Shown here one piece after another: positions 16,644-25,479 of a DNA stretch of 64,000 bases. This DNA is from Sporosarcina pasteurii. Lineage in GTDB: Bacteria; Bacillota; Bacilli; Bacillales_A; Planococcaceae. The stretch is from NCBI RefSeq assembly GCF_041295575.1, contig NZ_CP160452.1:1054001-1118000 (forward strand). Reading direction: 5' to 3'. Made by a program: the position numbers and the translations under genes. Below the pieces are notes generated by a model. It saw only the letters and a program-made list of their open reading frames with translations. It searched no databases and was not told where the DNA came from. Every line of letters begins with the position of its first letter. Position 1 is the stretch's first letter.

Positions 16644-17287
16644 GTGAGGATGTTTTTAGATAAAATTAGAACACCAGGTAAAAGCTCTCTTTCAAGAAAA
16701 ATTGCCAATACGACCCTAATATTTATAGCAGGGTTAATTTTAGGTATCACTCCCAAGGCACTCAATGAGACTGCCAGTAATTTATTGCCGTATTTTCTTG
16801 AAGTGTTAGATTTAAGAAACTTCTTTTCCAATATGGGAATTTGGATTTTCCTTGCAATGTTAATAGCTATGTATAGTAATTCCCCATTTAGGTCCGCCAT
16901 AAATGTATTCTTGTTTTTTATAGGAATTGTTGGGAGTTATTATATTTACACTGTAGAGATGGCTGGTTTTTTCCTAAATCATATATGATGATTTGGGTAA
17001 CGATGACGATAATATCGCCATTTCTAGCTTTTGTATCTTGGTATGCAAAAGGAAAAAATAACGTTGCTATTTTCATATCATCTATCTTATTCGTGTTGAT
17101 TTCAAGATAGACTTTTGCCTTTGGATTTTGGTATCTTGATATTATTAATAACTTGGAGTTGTTACTATGGATTGCCACGATTTTAGTTTTATATGAAACG
17201 CCAAGACAAATCATGAAGGTGCTAGCAGTAGGAATTCCTCTCTTCTTCCTTACAGCTCATATTAATTTGTTTTGGGGAATGTTATAA
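16644..17287 (+). pseudogene. polytopic membrane protein, broken by a frameshift and a stop
   Basis: GTG 16644 has a strong AAGGAGGG site. The first 114 codons encode a membrane protein (RKIANTTLIFIAGLILGI and two more helices) and end at TGA 16986-16988. One base missing from the run GGTTTTTTCC just before this would restore FFPKSYMMIWVTM, and the restored frame continues as a membrane protein (WYAKGKNNVAIFISSILFVL). It then meets TAG at about 17108-17110 in place of a likely glutamine codon, and ends at TAA 17285-17287. Full length would be about 213 aa. The family is not recognised. A homopolymer frameshift could be a sequencing error, but the second stop argues for decay. Confidence 0.75.
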
Positions 17288-17433
17288 AAATTAACTTTAA
17301 ACATTTCTTATTCTGCTTCATCTAGCGTCCTTTTTTAGTTGAAGATGAAAGTGAAGTTTATTCCACAATCGCGACCGCTTCTAAACCTATCGTATAAAAG
17401 TACTAATCACTCACACAATTCAAAAAAAACTGT

Positions 17434-17479
17434 ATCCGTCCCCAAAATTATTTAATTCATTTTGGAGGCGGATTTTTTT
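17434..17479 (+). terminator. strong Rho-independent terminator
   Basis: The stem ATCCGTCCCCAAAAT (17434-17448) / ATTTTGGAGGCGGAT (17459-17473), with one or two mismatches, is followed by a run of T. It closes the region upstream of the phage replication genes. The stretch 17288-17433 holds no gene. Confidence 0.8.
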
Positions 17480-17617
17480 ATTTTCCCCAAAATGTATCCT
17501 TTTTCAAATGAACCGTCTATATAAAAGATGACAAGCACGATTCGTCTATGCAAAAAAACGTCATGCATGGCGAGAAACGCTTGATAGAAAAGTTTTTGAA
17601 AAAGGAAGGGGATCACT

Positions 17618-18406
17618 ATGAAATTATTATTGAATGAATCACCACTACAGGTGCTACCATCATTGTCAATCAAAATTGGGTTAAATGAGGCGATATTTTT
17701 ACAACAATTACATTTTAGATTGCTCATCTCGAAGAAAGTGCGGGATGGGCATATTTGGCATTATAAAACTTACGATGAATGGCATGTAGAAGAATTTCCA
17801 TTTTGGTCGACCACCACGATCAAAAGAATTATCCGCAAGCTAGAAAATGAAGGGTACATCATTTCGACATCCTCGTATAATCGCATGGTGAATGATAGGA
17901 CGAAATGGTATCGGATTGACTATTCGAAAATTGAACTTTTGGCAGACCAAAATGACCAAACGCATGGTCCACAATGCACCCTTAAGAAAGGTCAATGTGA
18001 CTCGTCTAGTGAGGCCAAGTTGGACCTACCTATAACCAAAGAGAATAAAAGAATTAAAAAAGATACTGTCGGGAAGCATCCCGACGTCGTGTCGATTATT
18101 AATTATTTGAATGAAAAAACCGGTAAGCATTTTAAAGCTTCTTCGAAAGCGACAGAGCGATACGTAAATGCCCGGTTACGTGAAGGGTACGAACTTGATG
18201 ATTTCAAAAATGTCATTGACTACAAAGTAAAAGAATGGCTGCACAATGCGCATTGGAATAAATATTTACGCCCGTCCACATTGTTCAATGCAACAAATTT
18301 TGAGAATTACTTGGAGGAGTACAGAGGGGCAACTGAAAAAAGAAATCCACCGGTACACACTGTAGCACAACCATTTGAACTAGATTTCAGTAAGGGGGAA
18401 GTGTAA
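17618..18406 (+). CDS. phage-type replication initiator/DnaD-like protein with conserved phage C-terminal domain
   Basis: This 262-aa protein is of the kind found beside phage helicases. Residues 1-110 contain a winged-helix-like region (LNEAIFLQQLHFRLLISKK, then FWSTTTIKRIIRKLENEGYI) typical of phage and plasmid replisome organisers. Residues about 155-235 (VSIINYLNEKTGKHFKASS to LRPSTLF) match the conserved phage C-terminal domain (Phg_2220_C). ATG 17618 follows AAGGAAGGGGA. It ends exactly one base before the helicase start, so the two are co-translated. It likely loads the helicase at an origin. No flanking structural or lysis genes are present. Confidence 0.75.
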   Translation: MKLLLNESPLQVLPSLSIKIGLNEAIFLQQLHFRLLISKKVRDGHIWHYKTYDEWHVEEFPFWSTTTIKRIIRKLENEGYIISTSSYNRMVNDRTKWYRIDYSKIELLADQNDQTHGPQCTLKKGQCDSSSEAKLDLPITKENKRIKKDTVGKHPDVVSIINYLNEKTGKHFKASSKATERYVNARLREGYELDDFKNVIDYKVKEWLHNAHWNKYLRPSTLFNATNFENYLEEYRGATEKRNPPVHTVAQPFELDFSKGEV

Positions 18407-19693
18407 ATGACGAAGCGTAGTGAACAAATTGAGAAAAGCGTATTAGGCACAATGTTGAACGAGAACTATTTAATTACTGACAGTGGGATCAAGGTGGATT
18501 TCTTCGTCAGTCAAATTCACAAACACATTTTTCAGTGCATGCAAGAATTAATCGCGAATCGACGTCCAGTTGACTATGTAACAATCCTAACAATAATGGA
18601 GCCTTCAGCCCTTGGTGGTGCGAATTACTTGGCAGATCTCACAAGTTTTACGAATCCAACGAAATTTGATAGCTATGTTGAAGTGATGCTAGAATCGTGG
18701 AAAAATCGTGAGAAAAACAAAATCCTTGTACAGGCGAGAGAAGAAGACTGGGAAATCGGGACAATCCAAAAAGCTTTTGAGGATCTAGAACAAGAAGGAA
18801 GTGCAGGTCTCGAAACGAGTATTAAAACGGATTTAGTGCGCATGGCTGAAAGGCCTTACGAACCGATGGAACATGTGCCAGGTGTGACAACGGGGTTATG
18901 TGACTTAGATAAAATACTCGACGGATTCCAACCAGCAGAACTCATTATCATTGCCGCAAGACCTTCGATGGGAAAGACAGACACATTAAATCATTTCGCA
19001 CTGCATGCCGGGTTAAACGGTTATAAGCCCATTATCTTTTCACTAGAAATGAGTAAGAAGTCAATGATCGACAGACTTATCGCCACGACAGGTGGGTATA
19101 ACCGGCTTCGTATGCGCGATCCCTATCAACATTTCTCCAAGGAGCAAAAGTCGACCTGGATGCCGGTACTCGCTCGATTGGACAAAGCCAATATCCATAT
19201 CGATGAACGGGCCGGGCTGAAAGTATCACAAATGAAAGCGGCAGCAAGAAAAATCATTAATACTGAACCACAATTGAAACCTATTATTTTCATAGATTAC
19301 TTACAAATTATCCAAGGTGATCTCCCATATGGCAACCGGACTGAAATCGTCGGACAAATTAGCAGTGACTTGAAGCAAATGGCAAAAGAATTTGACTGTC
19401 CCGTTGTTTGTCTTTCACAGCTAAACCGTGGTGTTGAAACACGAGATAATAAAAGGCCGATGATGAGCGACTTACGCGACTCCGGAAATATAGAACAAGA
19501 TGCCGATGTCATTGGGTTTTTATACCGAGATGACTACTACGACAAAGACACAGAAAAACCGAATCTATTAGAAATTAATATTGCAAAACACCGTAACGGA
19601 CCGACTGGAACGGTGACCGTGCGATATGTAAAAGAAACAGGCATGAAATATGAATTGGCATGCGGAAAGGATGGCGTAAAATGGCGACAGTAA
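18407..19693 (+). CDS. replicative DNA helicase, DnaB family, phage type
   Basis: This 428-aa hexameric 5'-3' helicase has an N-terminal DnaB domain (EKSVLGTMLNENYLITDS and PVDYVTILTIM) and a RecA-like core: Walker A ARPSMGKTD near residue 186, Walker B FIDYLQII near 303, and the arginine-finger/linker region in SDLRDSGNIEQDADV near 348. ATG 18407 abuts the previous stop and is preceded by AAGGGGGAAG. Length is slightly below the chromosomal DnaB (about 450). Together with the neighbour it forms a phage replication cassette. Confidence 0.85.
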   Translation: MTKRSEQIEKSVLGTMLNENYLITDSGIKVDFFVSQIHKHIFQCMQELIANRRPVDYVTILTIMEPSALGGANYLADLTSFTNPTKFDSYVEVMLESWKNREKNKILVQAREEDWEIGTIQKAFEDLEQEGSAGLETSIKTDLVRMAERPYEPMEHVPGVTTGLCDLDKILDGFQPAELIIIAARPSMGKTDTLNHFALHAGLNGYKPIIFSLEMSKKSMIDRLIATTGGYNRLRMRDPYQHFSKEQKSTWMPVLARLDKANIHIDERAGLKVSQMKAAARKIINTEPQLKPIIFIDYLQIIQGDLPYGNRTEIVGQISSDLKQMAKEFDCPVVCLSQLNRGVETRDNKRPMMSDLRDSGNIEQDADVIGFLYRDDYYDKDTEKPNLLEINIAKHRNGPTGTVTVRYVKETGMKYELACGKDGVKWRQ

Positions 19694-20166
19694 AAGAAGT
19701 GCTCGATTTAGCGATTGAAGTGGAATTAATTGGCCTCGCACACCGGGTTTTCTGGGCAATTTCAAAAGGGTTAGTAACTCTAAACGACCCTTCGGAAAGA
19801 TTAGATACGATTGACTATGACGAAAAAGTCATTGGGGATATAGTGGAGCGGAATTTTCTACAAATCGGGAAAATTAAACTATATATTATCGAAACCCATC
19901 ATCCAGACATCTATGCATTTTACTACTGTGAAAACGCCTTGGAAGCTCATTCACTCCATCAGGAAATGTTTCGAGAAGTACCGAAACGCTTAACGAATGC
20001 TTCTCATTTAATGACGAAGATCTTTCATTTTAATGAAACTGGTGATTCACAAATTTTATATTTTCAGCGCAAGCAAGTGGTATCGTATCCGTATTATTTG
20101 GGGCATGCACGAGCGGGGGAGCGGTGGTTGTATCGGGGGGGAGTGGTGCGGGATGATTTACAATAG
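19681..20166 (+). CDS. hypothetical protein of the phage replication cassette
   Basis: This 161-aa protein is of unknown family. ATG 19681 overlaps the helicase stop by 13 bases in another frame and has AAAGGA 11 bases upstream; an ATG at 19660 lacks a site. Visible features are an N-terminal helix (VKEVLDLAIEVELIGLAHRVFW), a beta-rich middle (IKLYIIETHHPDIYAFYYCEN) and a basic C-terminus. The surface-like HPD and paired YY motifs give no functional clue. Position suggests a replication accessory protein. Confidence 0.55.
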   Translation: MATVKEVLDLAIEVELIGLAHRVFWAISKGLVTLNDPSERLDTIDYDEKVIGDIVERNFLQIGKIKLYIIETHHPDIYAFYYCENALEAHSLHQEMFREVPKRLTNASHLMTKIFHFNETGDSQILYFQRKQVVSYPYYLGHARAGERWLYRGGVVRDDLQ

Positions 20167-20645
20167 GTGCCTATGCAAGAAGCTAGTCAGACAATATCGC
20201 AAAGTTGAATAACCTATCAGGAGAATACCGAACATATCCGAATACGATTGGCTTCCTTTAATCGATTTCTTCAAAAGGTTAAATTGTCATAAACCAACCT
20301 TATTTCATTGGCTTTCGTGATACGATTTATTCTTAACATTGAATTGTCATAAATTAACCGTGTATCGGCATCATGGACGATTGAAGTTGACTTAGGCAAC
20401 CAACACTAGGAGCGATTTTATCTGCGACCTTGGCTGATTATTTAGTGCGATGATTGCTGGGATGTTTCTATAATTTTTTTAGATGTTTTATCGCGAAATA
20501 ATGCAAAGAATATATTGAAAATGTATCTTGTATAGATACATTTTCAATTTAAATGAAGTGTCAAACAGACCTGGCTCTAGAATAAACGAGATCCTTCTAT
20601 ATATAGTCCTAATAATAGAACTGGCATTGTAGGAAAGTATTGCCG
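20167..20645. other. gene-free stretch with ATTGTCATAAA repeats
   Basis: No gene is supported. AGGTGCCTATGCA lies at 20165-20177 (dispersed arm, see 56.2 kb). The motif AATTGTCATAAAyyAACC occurs twice in direct orientation (about 20280-20298 and 20342-20360), and CATTGAATTGTCATAA recurs inverted at 16426-16441. These may be binding sites of the adjacent phage replication protein or fragments of element ends. Confidence 0.35.
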
Positions 20646-20674
20646 TTGAAAGTGACGCTTCTATATTATAAAAT
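20646..20674 (+). promoter_or_regulatory. sigma-A-type promoter ahead of the candidate structured RNA
   Basis: TTGAAA (20646-20651), a 17-base spacer and TAAAAT (20669-20674) make a good sigma-A promoter with a predicted start near 20681. No open reading frame follows in plus orientation; the transcript would run through hairpins to a terminator at 20951. Confidence 0.5.
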
Positions 20675-20680
20675 ACTAAT

Positions 20681-20951
20681 ACAAGCTGCATTGTTCGTAC
20701 CAACATTAAGTTTTAACCTTTAAGCTGTAAAAGGGAGTTTTATCATCGAAACTGGAATGGCAAGCCTCGTTCTTTTTATAAACAACGAGGACAGACAGGA
20801 AAGTTTCTGCGAACACCCACTTTGAGGAGTGGTGGTTTAAAACTTTCTAACGACGTACGGCAAAGGCGGCTCCTACATACTCATTAACAATTTAATTAAA
20901 CATGTATAAGCGTCCTACTACTCGGAAATTTCGACTAGAGGATGTTTTTTT
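20681..20951 (+). ncRNA. candidate structured RNA with own promoter and terminator
   Basis: About 270 bases without a coding frame contain, in order: hairpin CCTCGTT / AACGAGG (20765-20771, 20784-20790); a two-level hairpin with outer stem GAAAGTTT / AAACTTTC (20799-20806, 20840-20847) and inner stem CACCCACT / AGTGGTG (20814-20821, 20828-20834); a GC-rich single-stranded part (20848-20875); and a final hairpin CGTCCTACTACTCG / CGACTAGAGGATG (20911-20944) followed by seven T residues, a Rho-independent terminator. The section 20760-20880 is much richer in GC than its surroundings. I do not recognise the family. Options are a phage regulatory RNA, an antisense or decoy RNA, or the RNA part of a lost defence element. 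Confidence 0.45.
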
Positions 20952-21101
20952 ATTCGAATTAAATGAACAGACTCTGAGAAAAATAGATCCCCAAAAATTC
21001 AACTTTGCCTGCCTCTTATTCAGTGATTACCCGTAATGCACTGGACTTTTATTTGTTATTAAAAAAACTTTTTTAAAAAACGAAATCGACTGTTACATCA
21101 A

Positions 21102-21359
21102 TTGTTTACTTACGCCCCAAACTTTAATCCAAAACGACGAAGATTACCTACACCAAGACCTGATTTCGCGTTAATGAAAGGCGGTAAAGTCGTCAAACTA
21201 TTAGATGCAAAATACTGTGACTTGTGGGAGCGGAACTTACCAAGCGACATGCTATATCAATTGGCGATTTATGCGATAAGTGGAGTTGGGAATAAGACGG
21301 CGACGATTATTTATCCGGCGATGAGTGATGTGCCGACTGTGCAGAAGATTAGTATTTAA
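21102..21359 (+). pseudogene. fragment of an McrC-like restriction nuclease (C-terminal domain), copy 1
   Basis: An 85-codon frame lacks a ribosome binding site and encodes only the end of a larger protein. RPDFALMKGGKVVKLLDAKY is a PD-(D/E)xK nuclease core as found in McrC-type restriction subunits; LPSDMLYQLAIYA follows as expected, and the frame ends with PAMSDVPTVQKISI. A diverged, shorter copy lies at about 30930. The N-terminal domains and an McrB GTPase are missing. A terminator follows at 21416, so this marks the original gene end. Confidence 0.65.
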
Positions 21360-21415
21360 AGGAATGGTTGGTGAAGGTTTAAAGATCTACATCTGTATGT
21401 GTTTTTCATTCATAT

Positions 21416-21474
21416 ATGCTGCAGTTACCCCAAAAACTTGAATTGTATAGGGGATTGCAGCATTTTATTTTTTT
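21416..21474 (+). terminator. Rho-independent terminator of the lost McrC-like gene
   Basis: ATGCTGCAGTTACCCC / GGGGATTGCAGCAT (21416-21463) with a 20-base loop is followed by TTATTTTTTT. Confidence 0.8.
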
Positions 21475-21640
21475 ATGCGTTTTATTTTGGCTAACTTATT
21501 AGAATTGTTGTTTAATCTTAGGAAGGGCCAAGATTAATAACCATTACTGTGGTAAAATGAGTCCATAGTATCATACTTTATCCATTGATGGGGAAATATA
21601 AGTCCAGTAGAAAATTATAAAGCAAAAGTTGGTGTATCTA

Positions 21641-23572
21641 ATGATTATATATGAATCTACAAAAGAAGAATTTATTGGGGATGTAGTTAACGAGATTCTC
21701 GTTGACCGGCTTTATGATTCATATCAAGAGAAAATAGGACGTACATCTAAAGCTGAAATCCGTTCATGGGAAAATTCTTTGCAAAGGATGTCAAACGTAA
21801 TGCAAGATGAGGATATACCCAATGATGCGTCAGTTGCAATTGAATTTAATATTCCCAATACATCCAAACGTGTAGATTTTTTGGTTGCTGGTAACGATGG
21901 AAATCAAGATCACGTTGTTATTGTAGAGTTGAAACAGTGGGAGAGTGTCGAAAAGGTTTCATCAAGAGAAGGGCTAGTGAAAACCTATTTAGGTAAAGGA
22001 ATACGTAAAACTACGCATCCTTCTTATCAGGCATGGTCATATGCTGCATTAATTGAGGATTTTAATGAAAATGTACAAGAGCAAGAAATTAAGTTGAAGC
22101 CTTGTGCATATTTACACAATTATAGAAAAGTTAAAGAAGATCCTTTGACGGATTCACATTATAAAGATCATCTTGAAAAAGCACCTGTTTTCACGAAAGG
22201 TGAAATTCAAAAGCTACGCTCATTCATAAAGAAGTATATTCGAAAAGGCGATGAGAACGAATTAATTTACCAGATTGAAAATGGAAGAATTCGACCTTCA
22301 AAATCGTTGCAAGATGCTTTGAATAACATGCTAAAAGGTAATGAAGAATTTATTATGATAGATGATCAAAAAGTATTCTATGAAGAAGCTTTTCATCTTG
22401 CGCTAGATGCTATTAATAAGAATAAAAAACAAGTTATGATTGTAGAAGGCGGTCCAGGAACAGGCAAGTCCGTGTTAGCAATTAACTTATTGGTTAATCT
22501 AATCGACCAGGGACTTGTTACGATGTATGTAACGAGAAATTCTGCACCTCGAAATATTTATTCTACGAAATTAAGGGGAGATTTCAAGAAATCTCATATA
22601 GACAATCTTTTTAAGGGGTCGGGTAGCTTTACCGAGGTGGAGGAAAATGAGTTTGATGTATTAATAATTGATGAAGCGCATCGTTTAAATGAAAAATCTG
22701 GCCTATTTCGGAATTAAGGCGAAAATCAAGTTAAAGAATTAATAAAAGGTGCAAATTTTACGATTTTCTTTATCGATGAGAATCAAAAAGTAACTTTAAA
22801 CGATATTGGTAGCGTTGACTTAATTAGGCATTATGCAGATGAGTTTAATGCTGAAATCGTTTCCTATGAACTTACATCCCAATTTCGCTGTGATGGTTCG
22901 GATGGATACATAGCTTGGTTAGATGATGTACTGCAAATTAGAAATACTGCAAATATGCATGAGCTAGGCATGGATTATGATATTCGACTTTACGATGATC
23001 CAAATGAAATGCTTTCTGAAATTGAAAAATTAAATTTGAAAAATAATAAGTCTCGTATTATGGCAGGGTATTGTTGGGACTGGCCTACGAAAAATCGGCA
23101 AGATGTGAATCATCATGATATTACTATTCCAGAACATGACTTCGGTATTAGTTGGAATATCGAAAATACATGGGCGATTGAAGATTCCTCAGTTAGGGAA
23201 GCGGGATGTATTCATACCGCACAAGGGTTAGAATTCGATTATGTTGGAGTCATTATTGGAGATGATTTGCGGTTTGAAAATGGACAGATTGTCACTGATT
23301 ACACGAAACGAGCCAGAACAGATCAATCATTAAGAGGAATAAAGAAAATGGCAAAAGAAGACCCTGAGAAAGCCGAATCTTTGGCAGACCCCATTATACG
23401 AAACACCTATAGGACACTAATGACTCGGGGGCAAAAAGGATGTTTTTTATATTGTACTGACCCAGCTTTGCAACAGTACTTTAAAGAGAGACTTGAGAAG
23501 GTTACCTTTTATCGGAAAAAAAGACAGGAAATGTTGTATTTGATAGACGAAGGTGAAGGATATGGTTATTAA
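21641..23572 (+). pseudogene. nuclease-DUF2075 ATPase/helicase split by one in-frame stop
   Basis: The reading frame encodes a single protein of about 643 residues, interrupted only by TAA at 22715-22717 (context FRN-stop-GENQ, where a leucine TTA codon is expected). The N-terminal part holds a PD-(D/E)xK-like core (RVDFLVAG then VVIVELKQW, about residues 83-110). The DUF2075 part has Walker A GGPGTGKS near residue 272, Walker B VLIIDEAHR near 345, and after the stop the helicase motifs FFIDENQ, SQFRC, CIHTAQGLEFD and RTLMTRGQKG. Everything else is intact, so the lesion looks recent. ATG 21641 is the probable start. The family occurs in defence islands; the role here is inferred. Confidence 0.8.
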
Positions 23573-23817
23573 ATTCTACACAAATTAGTCTGGACAAGTA
23601 GCTTTTGAAGAAGGCACTGCAAGTTTTTAGACTGTCCATTTTATATATTGGCAAGCAATTCCCATCTATCCTGAAGTTAATTGTCACGTGCCTGGGTATT
23701 GAGTGTCGCGACCAATTATGTTAAATAGATAGACGAAAACACTATTCTGACAATACACTACAATTGTATGAATCTGGAGCGCTGCTGTATGCTTGGATTT
23801 CTATTAGTGTGATGAGA
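23573..23817. other. gene-free junction region left of the IS3 relic
   Basis: No gene is supported. The sequence ACTGTCCATTTTAT at 23633-23646 recurs at 24321-24334 at the far side of the transposase relic in the same orientation, and a CACGTGCCTGG arm lies near 23684. CACTATTCTGACAA (23741-23754) recurs at about 63364. It looks like overlapping remnants of element ends. Confidence 0.3.
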
Positions 23818-24334
23818 GGGATATCGCTGTTATCCAGGGCCTATATGATAAAAGTGGTGGAACCTATGGTGCCAAGCGAATTGCTGGTAAACTAAAGGTT
23901 TCAGGTCACGTGATTAACCACAAGAGAGTCGCACGATTGATGAAAGAACTAAACATCAAGTCGGTAATCCGTATTGCTAAACGAACAAAAATTGAGAAAG
24001 AGCAAGGTGCTGGATACGTTTACCCTAACTTTTTGGAGCGACATTTTGACGCTAGTTTAGCCAGTCAAAAGTGGGTAACTGATATATCAGAGTTGGTTGT
24101 GAATAACGTGAAACTCTTTATATCGGCAATTATGGATCTTCATAACCGAGAGATAATTTCGATTGTGATAAGCTACAGTCCGAACATGGATTTTATCGAG
24201 AAAACGATACGTACAGCAATGCAAGCCAGAGGTTTGGCTGACATGAAACAGATTGTTAGTGTATATCGATCCTTCAGACACCATTGTCTTATTTAGCTGC
24301 CATTTAGATACAATTGTTTAACTGTCCATTTTAT
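23818..24334 (+). mobile_element. IS3-family (IS150 group) transposase relic
   Basis: The frame from 23818 reads IQGLYDKSGGTYGAKRIAGK and continues through GTG 23910 to NHKRVARLMKELNIKS, the typical entry to the OrfB catalytic domain. WVTDISEL carries the first catalytic Asp, and FISAIMDLHNREIIS the second Asp. The frame stops at 24294-24296 before the third catalytic residue (Glu), and OrfA is absent, so the element is dead. The terminal sequence AACTGTCCATTTTATGG (24320-24336) may be its right end, lying against the integrase relic. Confidence 0.75.
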
Positions 24335-25115
24335 GGGGAATTGACCACATTTGGATAAGCTAACCGCATTGGAAATCCAGCATCCCACATTTTGTCTTAC
24401 ACGCCATTTGTTAAGCAGAGCTAGGGTCTTGGTATCCAAACTGATTAACCGCCTTGATTCCCTTGTCTTGGATGTTTGGAAGATAAATTCACCCTCATGA
24501 TGAAACAAGGTTTTATTTAACCGAATAGAGCCAGTTTCAAAGTCAATATCGTCCCATGTGAGAGCTAAGACTTCTCCTTTACGTGCACCAGTATAAATTA
24601 AGAGGTGAAAAAGTATATGATCACGAAAATCTAATTCCCGTTTTGTGATGGTAAGGAATTCTCGTATCTCTTCCTTTTTCCAATAATTGCGTCCATCCGC
24701 CTCATTTTCCTCATTAATAATTGTTTCGTTTTGTTGTCTTGGTATAGTTACATGTTCCAATGGATTCCTATCGATAATATCCATTTTCAAAGCATATTTG
24801 AAAACTTGATTAGCCTGTATTTTAATGTCATTAACTGATTTGATCATTTGGGCGATTTTATTGATCATCTTTTGGCAATAGGGCCTAGTGATCTCCTTTA
24901 TTTTCAATTTGCCGAAGCGGGGCAATTTGTGCTTATTGAATTTTGATTCAATGGCTTTCTTAGTGCTTAATTTAATTGTTTTTGAATGATTAGAAAACCA
25001 TTGGGCGTAAACGTCTTGAAAAGTCAGGCTGTCGTTCTTAATTGATATTCCGCTCAGCTAATTCTTGTTCAAGCTTAGCGGCGGCAACTTGTGCTTCATT
25101 AATGTCGTACAGTGA
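24333..25115 (-). pseudogene. phage tyrosine integrase, truncated at the C-terminus and frameshifted
   Basis: On the minus strand an AP2-like/SAM-like N-terminal part (DSLTFQDVYAQWFSNHSK, about 24965-25035) leads in frame into LPRFGKLKIKEITRPYCQ and the catalytic domain with the first active-site arginine in YTGARKGEVLAL. The protein then loses similarity after TLALLNKWRV, so the HxxR box and the tyrosine are missing, apparently removed by the adjacent IS3 relic. Near 25040 a frameshift separates a further N-terminal segment (INEAQVAAAKLEQELAERNI). It cannot be active. It indicates that an integrated element once ended here. Confidence 0.75.
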
Positions 25116-25157
25116 GACAATTAATAAATTGGTCGAGGCTGGAGTGGAATAGAAGAA

Positions 25158-25181
25158 GGGGCTCATTTTTGAGCCCTTTTA
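25158..25181 (+). terminator. Rho-independent terminator near the integrase start
   Basis: GGGCTC (25158-25163) / GAGCCC (25171-25176) is followed by TTTTATTG. It may have ended a host gene transcribed toward the element; a short tail frame ending GVE-stop precedes it on the plus strand. Confidence 0.6.
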
Positions 25182-25204
25182 TTGTGCTTTTTTGCGTAGG
25201 GAAT

Positions 25205-25228
25205 CGCTTGGGAACCGCTTGGGAACCG
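25205..25228. repeat. perfect 11-bp tandem repeat (CGCTTGGGAAC x2)
   Basis: CGCTTGGGAAC occurs back to back at 25205-25215 and 25216-25226, with a partial third unit (GGGAAT) just before. It lies upstream of the integrase relic, where arm-type integrase binding sites or an attachment site would be expected. That role is inference. Confidence 0.5.
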
Positions 25229-25479
25229 TGGCCATGCTTCGCAATTCTACAAAAAATTTCTATTAATTATGTAGGCGATCATAATTGCAACTTACTTCTA
25301 GCATTTCTGGAAGTATCGTTTATGGGTTTTAATCACTATTCTAGTTTAAATGAAACAAAAGAACCTTCTTAATTTATAAATGAGAAGTATAAGGGGTGGA
25401 AAGTAACACCATATATAGTAATATTTGTTTATTAAATGTAGAATGATAATAGATTACATATAAAAAAAGGGGGATTATT

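Noticed and set aside
20681-20951. Known RNA such as tmRNA, RNase P, SRP, 6S or T-box for the structured RNA
   Set aside because: None of the conserved sequence blocks of these families is present.
21102-21359. A complete small gene of 85 aa
   Set aside because: It has no ribosome binding site and matches only the end of a larger nuclease; treated as a relic.
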